From NCBI RefSeq assembly GCF_040438645.1, contig NZ_CP159253.1, positions 3,782,001 through 3,846,000 of the forward strand: a DNA stretch of 64,000 nt, in the 5' to 3' direction. The DNA comes from Mesorhizobium sp. WSM2240. Lineage in GTDB: Bacteria; Pseudomonadota; Alphaproteobacteria; Rhizobiales; Rhizobiaceae. Below, piece after piece: positions 57,787-64,000 of this stretch. Numbering within the stretch: the stretch's first letter is position 1; each line of letters opens with the position of its first letter. The position numbers were made by a program, and so were the translations under genes. The notes beneath the pieces are model-generated. The model made no database searches and was not told the origin of the DNA. It saw nothing but the letters and a program-made list of their open reading frames with translations.

Positions 57787-59166
57787 TCACCCTGGCCTGA
57801 TATTTTGGTTGACGCGGAAGAAGTTGGTCGGGTCGTATTTGCTTTTCAAGGAAACGAGGCGGTCATAGTTGTCTCCATACGTTGCCTTCAAGCGGCTGTT
57901 GTCCTCGTCGTCCATCATGAAGTTCACGTAGCCGCCGTGATCCGAATAAGGGTGGACGGCTTCCCAATAGCCCTTTGTCCAGCGGGTGATCTCGCCTGCC
58001 TTTTGCGGGTTGGCGTCGATGCCTGCAATGACCATCGACCACTTCGCGTTACGTGTGTTCCAGGCTGTGTCGTTCCTCTCCACACGGTGCACCGCGCCAT
58101 CGATTGGGTAAAGATGCATGAGCGAAAGCGCACTTGGGAGTTTTCTCGCTTGAGCAATATGGACTTCGATCGCCTCGTCCGTCAGTTCCTTGACGAAGTC
58201 GCCGCGCCAGTACCATTGCAGGCCTTTCGGAAAGAACGGATCAAACATCGACTGCAATGCGGGAAAGGGCATGGCGCTCATCCAGTTGAAGAGCGGCGCA
58301 GGCAACTTCCCCAGGAACTCGCCCATCACCGTCTCGCCCGTTTCGGCGGGTCCGTTGTAGCAAGAGATGATTGCGCAAGCATGCTTGCCCTGGTGTTCGA
58401 CGGGGAACGGGTCGACTGGCGGAACCGTTTTCAACCCGACGAATGCGCCGAGTTCCTCGGGTGCCGTGGGCAGAAAATCCCGATACGCCCGCATGACAGT
58501 GGCGGCATCATCCAGGTCCCAGAAAATCGGCCCGGCATAAACCATTCCCACGGGATGAGCCTGGAACAAGAAGCTCGTGACAATGCCGAAATTGCCGCCG
58601 CCGCCGCGAAGGCCCCAATAGAGATCGGGGTTCTCGGACTTGCCTGCTGTGACAATGCTGCCGTCGGCCAGAACGACATCGGCTTCAACCAGGTTGTCGA
58701 TAGTGAGCCCGAATTTGCGGGTCAGGTAACCGGTGCCACCACCCAATGCAAGTCCGGCTATGCCCGTGGTCGAGACGATGCCGGCCGGCACCGCCAGCCC
58801 ATAAACCTGCGTGGCGTGGTCTACGTCGCCCTGCGTGCAACCTGGTCCCACGCGGACTGTTCGCTTGGCTGGATCTACACGCACGCCCTTCATCATCGCC
58901 ATGTCGATCATCAGCCCGTCATCGACGCTGCCGAAACCCGGTCCGTTGTGACCCCCGCCACGTATGGCGACGCGGAGGCCGTTTTGACGTGCGAAATTGA
59001 CTGCCGTGACGACATCGGCAACATCCGCGCACCGCGCAATCAACTGCGGACGCTTGTCGATCATTCCGTTATAGAGGCTCCGCACATCGTCATAGTCGGA
59101 ATCTGTCCGGCCGATGACTGGACCGCGCATGGTCGCGACGAAGGCTTCGGTAGCTGTGTCCTGCAT
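57787..59166 (-). CDS. FAD-binding oxidoreductase (berberine bridge enzyme type)
   Basis: 459 residues; GGAGG five bases before the ATG. The FAD domain has VAIRGGGHNGPGFGSVDDGL, where His is the usual flavin attachment site, and GLALGGGTGYLTRKFGLTID. The C-terminus ends KYDPTNFFRVNQNIRPG, the berberine-like motif. No export signal. Oxidises an alcohol or sugar-like substrate; substrate unknown. Stands alone. Confidence 0.92.
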   Translation of the reverse strand: MQDTATEAFVATMRGPVIGRTDSDYDDVRSLYNGMIDKRPQLIARCADVADVVTAVNFARQNGLRVAIRGGGHNGPGFGSVDDGLMIDMAMMKGVRVDPAKRTVRVGPGCTQGDVDHATQVYGLAVPAGIVSTTGIAGLALGGGTGYLTRKFGLTIDNLVEADVVLADGSIVTAGKSENPDLYWGLRGGGGNFGIVTSFLFQAHPVGMVYAGPIFWDLDDAATVMRAYRDFLPTAPEELGAFVGLKTVPPVDPFPVEHQGKHACAIISCYNGPAETGETVMGEFLGKLPAPLFNWMSAMPFPALQSMFDPFFPKGLQWYWRGDFVKELTDEAIEVHIAQARKLPSALSLMHLYPIDGAVHRVERNDTAWNTRNAKWSMVIAGIDANPQKAGEITRWTKGYWEAVHPYSDHGGYVNFMMDDEDNSRLKATYGDNYDRLVSLKSKYDPTNFFRVNQNIRPG

Positions 59167-59662
59167 GATTTCCTCCCTGGAGTGGCCGTTTTGTTCAACA
59201 TGATCAGCGTCGATTAAGTGAAGGACCCACTACAAGGCAGAGACGCTGATTTTGATCCGCGAGGCGATGCCTACGCGATCGTCGAAGTCAGCCAGATCGG
59301 CCCGGAAGGTTTTCGCGGCCTGAAACTAGCCGTCAACTGCAGTAGAATACGCCTCCCGACGCCGCATATAAATGGGGTCGTTTCGTATTTTCTTAAAAAA
59401 AGCCGCCAGCTACGTGCGGTCGTGTCTGGGACTTCGGTTCAACCACTTACGATCTCAGACTTGATTCTGCGCCACTGCTTTGGACGGCCAGTGGAATCGA
59501 TAAGGCGGTCGTGTGCCAGTCCGTTTTCACAATCCGGACGTTCGCGGTAGTTATGTTTGACTTTGATACGACCTCTGCGAGTATCGCTTGTGCCGGACGT
59601 TGCTTCCTGCAAGTTTTGATTTGCCACGATTTACCGCCGAGGATCACCGAGCTCCGGCATTC
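59167..59662. other. no gene recognised
   Basis: Short frames only. Contains an A7 tract near 59394. Nothing supported. Confidence 0.45.
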
Positions 59663-62600
59663 TTAAAGCTGCAAGGGTCTAAGTTCATCAAGTAGCATTC
59701 CGGCCTGACGCAGGTCCGGCGTGTCGAAGCCCTCAGCAAACCAATCATAGGACGGCGCGAGCACATAAAAAGCCTTCCCGCATTCGCCACGCTCGGCCCA
59801 AAACCTAGCGAGCGCAGCGCTGGCCCGCAGCTCGAGCATCTTAGCGCCCTGGTCGGCGGCGATTGCCATCGCCCGCTCGAAGGCCGCTTCGGCTTGCTTG
59901 CTATCGTCATCGGAAGGTTCGAGCAGCAGGAGTTCGCCGCGCTCGCGTTCGAGCTCTGCATTGCACCAGATCTCGCGATTTCTTTCCGCAATTTGAGCCG
60001 CTTCGGCTATGGTTCTGAGCCCGGCGTCCCGGCAACCGGCTCTATGCTGAACGACGGCAAGCAGGCAAAGATAATGGGGCATTCGCAACAAAGCACCAGT
60101 CTCTCTGAATTGGTCCAGGGCCGAGCCATAGGCCTCCAATGCTTCTTGATGGTGGCCGTGTTCTGCTATGGCCCACGCTTGGATAAGAGCACTCCACGCC
60201 CCGTAATAATCGAAGCGGTATTCCTTGCACAGAAGGCGGGCTTCCTCAGCCATTTTGAGCGCGGCTTCAGGCTCGCGTCGGAACTGGTGCAGCATTGCGA
60301 GATAATCGAGCGCGATTGCCATGCTGAAGGGGTGCGCGACTTCTCGGGCGAGCGCAAGTCCTTCCTCGGCAATGCGTAATGCGCGATCAGGATAGCCGAG
60401 ATGCCAGTCGCAATGACTGATGTATGCGCGACAGAAGACACCCATATTGATGCCGTAGACCTCTGAATGGAAACGGCCGCGATAGCCTCCAGCCTCCAGG
60501 CTCTGCTGATGCCAATCTCGGGCAGCCTGGAATTTGCCGGCATGAAATCTCGGTGCCCCAGCAAAATGGTAGGCTTCGACAAGCATCGCCGGGTCACCGA
60601 TCCGGCGCGCTAGCTCGATGGATTCATCAACCAGCTCCGTCGCTTCGCGAAGATTTGCGCGCACGTGATAGACATACCCGAGCCCTCTTATCGCGGTGAA
60701 GAGATCCGTGTCGCGCCTGAGCTCTCGGCTCAGCTCCTGGGCACGCTTATAGACAGCCTCCGCTTCGCGTGACGCAAACCCCTTTGTGGCCAGCAGCGGG
60801 CCACCAAGCGCCAGTTGCAGAGACAGCTCCAATCGCGTGCGAGGTTCTCCGGGAGAAAGCGCTGCGAGACTTGCAAGCCCAGACTGCAGATGCGCGATTG
60901 CTTCCACATTGGCCGAGCGGCCTGCCGCCAGTCGGCCCCCCCGAAGCCAGTATTCGACCGCCTTGTCGAAAATCCCGGCCTCATGGAAGTGGCGAGCGAC
61001 CACTTCAGGCCGCGTGTCTATTTTTTGGGGAAAGTCTCTTACGAGCGCCGTTGCAAGCCTCGCATGCAATTCCTGGCGACGCTTTCGCAGCAGGCTCTGA
61101 TAGGCAGCGTCCCGCACCAGTGCGTGCTTGAAGATGTAAGTTGCCGCGGGGGGAGTGCCGCGGCGGAAGACAAGTTCGGCCGCAACCAGACGGTCCAGCG
61201 CGGCACCAAGATCTGCTTCTGCAAGCGGAACGACGGCAGCAAGCAGCTCGTGGTCGAACTCGCGGCCAATGCAGGCACCGATCTGCGCTATCTCTTTTAC
61301 GGAGGCGAGCCGATCGAGGCGGGCCATCAGCGAGTCGTGCAGGGTTGCCGGTATCGCCAGCGGCGGGAGTGGTCCATCAAGCACATAGCAGTCGCCCGCA
61401 ACCTTGAGCAGGCCGGACTCAAGGACAGCTTTGGTGAGTTCCTCGGTGAAGAGCGGCACGCCTTCGGTCCGCGCCAGGATTTGCTCGAGCACTTCCGGCG
61501 GCATTTCTTTGCCGCTGGTGACCCGCTCAACCAGCGACCGCGCCTGCGCGTGCGCCAGGCGGTTCAACGTGAGCAGAGTGACGTGCGGAAAGCCGATCCA
61601 GGGCGGCGACAGCTCAGGCCGGAATGTTGCAACCAGGAGCATCGGCAGGCTCTGAAGGCGTTCGACAATCTGGTCGAAGAGCTCGCGCGAAGTCGGATCG
61701 AGCCAATGCACGTCCTCAAGCACGACAAGCACCGGACTGCGCGCTGCCAGCGCCTCGATCTGTGCGAGAAATGCCCGAAAGAGCAGCCCCTTCTTCTGCA
61801 GCGCCGACATCTCCGCAAGCTCATCCCCTGAGCCAACCGGGATACCGAGGAGGTCGGCAATGAGCACCACTGCGCTGTCGGGCGCTTCCGCTGTTTCCCG
61901 CAGCAGGGATTGAAGCTTGTCGAGGCGGATCTCCCCGGAGTCATCCGGCGAAAATCCCGCCGCCCGCTCAAGCTGTGCGACGAAGGGGAAGAGCGCACTG
62001 TTGGAATGATGAGGTGAGCAAGCGTAGGTAAGTGATACCTTCGGCTCCCCCTGGAGCCGTTCGCGCAGCGCAAGTACCAATCGCGATTTACCAATCCCGG
62101 GCTCGCCTGAAATGAGCGTCACCTGCCCGGTTCCCTCCTTTACCTGCCGCCAACGTGACAGCACGAGTTCGAGTTCCTCAGTGCGGCCGACGAGCGGGGT
62201 GATCCCCGCACCGTGCAGCGCTTCAAATCGACTTTCGGATTTTCCCTCGCCCATTACCCGCCAGACGGGCACCGCTTGTGCGAAACCCTTAATTGAGGAC
62301 GGCCCAAGCGAGGACAACTCGAATAGGTCGCCGATAAGCCGTCGCGTGGTTTCGGCGATGACAACCGCGCCGGTCTCGGCTAATTCTTGCAGCCGGGCCG
62401 CGAGGTTGGGGGTCTCGCCAGCTATGCCGCGCTCCTGCGCCTCGCCCGCGCCAATAAGATCGCCGACCACCACCAGCCCCGTAGCGATCCCAACCCGGGC
62501 ATTGAGGCGCGCGCCGACCGTTGTCAGTTCTGAAATGCCTTCAACCAGCGCGAGCCCCGACCGCACTGCCCGCTCAGCGTCGTCCTCATGGGCTTGGGGG

Positions 62601-63010
62601 TAGCCGAAATAGATAAGTACCCCATCCCCCATATATTTGGCGACGAAGCCGCCGTGCTTGCTGGCAATATAGCCGACGCGGGCATGATAAACCCCTAGCA
62701 GTTCCTGCATGTCCTCTGGGTCGAGGCTGGCAGATAGCGACGTTGAGCCGACGAGGTCACAAAACATGACGGTGAGCTGCCGCCGCTCGGCTCGATGGGG
62801 CGTATTTCGGCCCATAGCCTCCGGCCGCGCCGCCGTCAGTTGGCCAACCGCGTCAAGAATTTTTCGCCGGTGGCCGACTGCGGAAACGCCGATCTCCTTA
62901 AGGTCATCCGCCGTCAGGCGGGGCAAAACGTCGAGATCGACGCCGTTGTCGCGAAACGCCTGCTCGTAGGCAGGCAGGCCGAGTTCGCGCAGCCATTGCC
63001 CAATGTCCAA
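59663..63010 (-). CDS. SAM domain - class III cyclase - AAA ATPase - TPR protein
   Basis: 1115 residues from a TTG, supported by GGAGG five bases upstream. Residues 1-60 are a SAM domain (LRELGLPAYEQAFRDNGVDL). The cyclase follows (RRQLTVMFCDLVGSTSLSAS, AKYMGDGVLIYFGYPQAHED). The ATPase begins LVGRTEELELVLSRW, Walker A SGEPGIGKSRLV, Walker B VLVVLEDVHWLD. The last 450 residues are TPR-like. Cytoplasmic multi-domain signalling protein of a type frequent in rhizobia; the ATPase-TPR part resembles STAND regulators. Input unknown. Confidence 0.93.
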   Translation of the reverse strand: MDIGQWLRELGLPAYEQAFRDNGVDLDVLPRLTADDLKEIGVSAVGHRRKILDAVGQLTAARPEAMGRNTPHRAERRQLTVMFCDLVGSTSLSASLDPEDMQELLGVYHARVGYIASKHGGFVAKYMGDGVLIYFGYPQAHEDDAERAVRSGLALVEGISELTTVGARLNARVGIATGLVVVGDLIGAGEAQERGIAGETPNLAARLQELAETGAVVIAETTRRLIGDLFELSSLGPSSIKGFAQAVPVWRVMGEGKSESRFEALHGAGITPLVGRTEELELVLSRWRQVKEGTGQVTLISGEPGIGKSRLVLALRERLQGEPKVSLTYACSPHHSNSALFPFVAQLERAAGFSPDDSGEIRLDKLQSLLRETAEAPDSAVVLIADLLGIPVGSGDELAEMSALQKKGLLFRAFLAQIEALAARSPVLVVLEDVHWLDPTSRELFDQIVERLQSLPMLLVATFRPELSPPWIGFPHVTLLTLNRLAHAQARSLVERVTSGKEMPPEVLEQILARTEGVPLFTEELTKAVLESGLLKVAGDCYVLDGPLPPLAIPATLHDSLMARLDRLASVKEIAQIGACIGREFDHELLAAVVPLAEADLGAALDRLVAAELVFRRGTPPAATYIFKHALVRDAAYQSLLRKRRQELHARLATALVRDFPQKIDTRPEVVARHFHEAGIFDKAVEYWLRGGRLAAGRSANVEAIAHLQSGLASLAALSPGEPRTRLELSLQLALGGPLLATKGFASREAEAVYKRAQELSRELRRDTDLFTAIRGLGYVYHVRANLREATELVDESIELARRIGDPAMLVEAYHFAGAPRFHAGKFQAARDWHQQSLEAGGYRGRFHSEVYGINMGVFCRAYISHCDWHLGYPDRALRIAEEGLALAREVAHPFSMAIALDYLAMLHQFRREPEAALKMAEEARLLCKEYRFDYYGAWSALIQAWAIAEHGHHQEALEAYGSALDQFRETGALLRMPHYLCLLAVVQHRAGCRDAGLRTIAEAAQIAERNREIWCNAELERERGELLLLEPSDDDSKQAEAAFERAMAIAADQGAKMLELRASAALARFWAERGECGKAFYVLAPSYDWFAEGFDTPDLRQAGMLLDELRPLQL

Positions 63011-63517
63011 GTTACCTCCACGTGGGCGTCACTCGCTTCGTTGAACATTTTCCCAGTACGTCTACACTCGGCTGGACTTTCTGCTCTACAGGGGTTCGTA
63101 TTTGGTCTCCAACGTTGCCAGCCGCATAGCTGCTGCTAAGGCTTTCCAGCCGCTCTGTATGCCTCATCCCGGCATTGAAATGGCGTAGACTCTGCCGGTC
63201 GTGAGGTGCCGCGGCCCGTATCACGTTGCGCCGAGGCAGCAGCGACGCCGTCCGGCCGCCAGAAAATCATTGCATTCCAGATCGTCCGCGCTTCGCGTAA
63301 CCGGCTTGACGCTGCAGACTTAAGTTGCTGCTGAACTGTTGCCACCGCGCCGTTCGCAGGCCGGCGAAACGTCGCTCCTTCCGTCCCTGACACCACCTGG
63401 CATAGAGCCGCGTCATCCGATTGGTGCAGGGGCCTGACGACACAATTACCGGACATGCGCTCCGTTCGGTTCGGCGCTCCTATATGCATGCGTCCGTCCC
63501 TCCTGGGCAGACATTTG
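63011..63517. other. no gene recognised
   Basis: Region between the cyclase start and the MBL gene end, with no supported frame. Confidence 0.45.
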
Positions 63518-64000
63518 TTAGCCACCCCAGACCCATTCTGTGGGCAGCCACCGGAAACCATTGCCCTCCTTCACCACATGTCCGACGCCAGGGAATGGAT
63601 AATGATAGCCGGCGACGAGCAGGCGGTCGTGCGCGGCACGATCCAGCAAAGCCCGACGTGTCTTTGCCCCCTTTTCACGGTCATGATCCCAAATTATCTG
63701 CCATTCAGGTCGATCGAAGGCGATGTGGATGCTCGGAACAGCATCACCAGTAATCAGTAGCTGCTCTTCTCCGGACCCCACCAGCAGCGACATATGGCCC
63801 TGCGTGTGACCTGACGTGTCCAGTGAAACAACGCCAGTGACAACGTCAGCTCCGCCCCTGATCGGACGAACCCGGTCGCCAAGCGAAGCAAAAACTTCTT
63901 GCAGGTGAGGCACGCCGGGAGCCGCCCACTCGGGAACCTTTGACGCCGCGTCCGGAGAATTCCATAAATCCAGTTCGGTTTCCGAAAGAAGAACTTCAGC
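63518..64000 (-). CDS. MBL-fold metallo-hydrolase (5' end cut by window)
   Basis: At least 160 residues, open to the right edge. SLDTSGHTQGHMSLLVGSGE gives the metal-binding His, ITGDAV the bridging Asp and AGYHYPFPGVGHVVKEGNGF the last His and typical ending of the MBL group near quorum-quenching lactonases. The N-terminal HxHxDH motif lies outside the window. Substrate unknown. Confidence 0.87.
   Translation of the reverse strand, partial: AEVLLSETELDLWNSPDAASKVPEWAAPGVPHLQEVFASLGDRVRPIRGGADVVTGVVSLDTSGHTQGHMSLLVGSGEEQLLITGDAVPSIHIAFDRPEWQIIWDHDREKGAKTRRALLDRAAHDRLLVAGYHYPFPGVGHVVKEGNGFRWLPTEWVWGG

Noticed and set aside
57805..59217. 470-residue plus-strand open frame
   Set aside because: Antisense to the FAD oxidoreductase, which has motifs and a ribosome site.

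Overview
The window is high-GC DNA from an alphaproteobacterium, most likely a Hyphomicrobiales soil or rhizosphere organism of the Mesorhizobium/Phyllobacteriaceae type. This rests on the DUF982, DUF992, DUF1194 and DUF6894 families, the cyclase-TolB-TPR proteins, and the many dipeptide ABC operons with dedicated regulators. I see no rRNA, tRNA, CRISPR array, phage gene, transposase or replication origin.

Layout. 0-7 kb: a LuxR-type regulator cut by the left edge, an HxlR-type regulator divergent from a methyltransferase, then a decayed stretch (cyclase stub, serine hydrolase with an in-frame stop, frameshifted tctC-like gene) and a LysR gene. 7.6-21 kb: a leftward operon of amidohydrolase, substrate-binding protein, two permeases, two ATPases and a frameshifted M81 peptidase, divergent from a LysR gene; beside it lie M55 and P1 peptidases, a saccharopine-dehydrogenase-like oxidoreductase and a divergent Lrp/AsnC regulator. 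21-28 kb: glutamine amidotransferase, FAD monooxygenase, YihY membrane protein, DUF992 protein and a cation/proton antiporter. 28-37.6 kb: a second complete dipeptide ABC operon ending in gamma-glutamyltransferase and an M20 peptidase, divergent from an IclR gene. 37.9-47.7 kb: an ECF-sigma-controlled locus described below. 48-49.7 kb: four DUF982 paralogues in a row. 50-64 kb: orphan small genes, three large class III nucleotide cyclases with different partner domains, an FAD oxidoreductase, and an MBL-fold hydrolase cut by the right edge.

Most interesting region. Between 38.9 and 45.4 kb an ECF sigma/anti-sigma pair, a DUF1194 (vWA) protein, a secreted S8 peptidase with a nine-Asp tract, a 120-residue Gly/Ser/Arg-repeat protein with a Tat-like signal, and a fusion of an HPr-kinase-like domain to a PqqD domain sit together. 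The same 25-bp motif, GGAAT-N15-CCGTT, stands before the sigma operon, the DUF1194 gene, the peptidase and the repeat protein, and marks a local regulon. PqqD is a peptide-recognition fold and HPr-kinase homologues phosphorylate lasso-peptide precursors on a C-terminal Ser; the repeat protein here ends in Ser. I propose an undescribed secreted, kinase-modified peptide system. A 73-bp repeat (69/73 identical, inverted) lies on either side of the locus.

Caveat. Several genes (M81, tctC-like, DUF992, DUF982, DUF6894) carry single-base shifts, three of them at or beside short homopolymers; some may be sequencing errors rather than real mutations.
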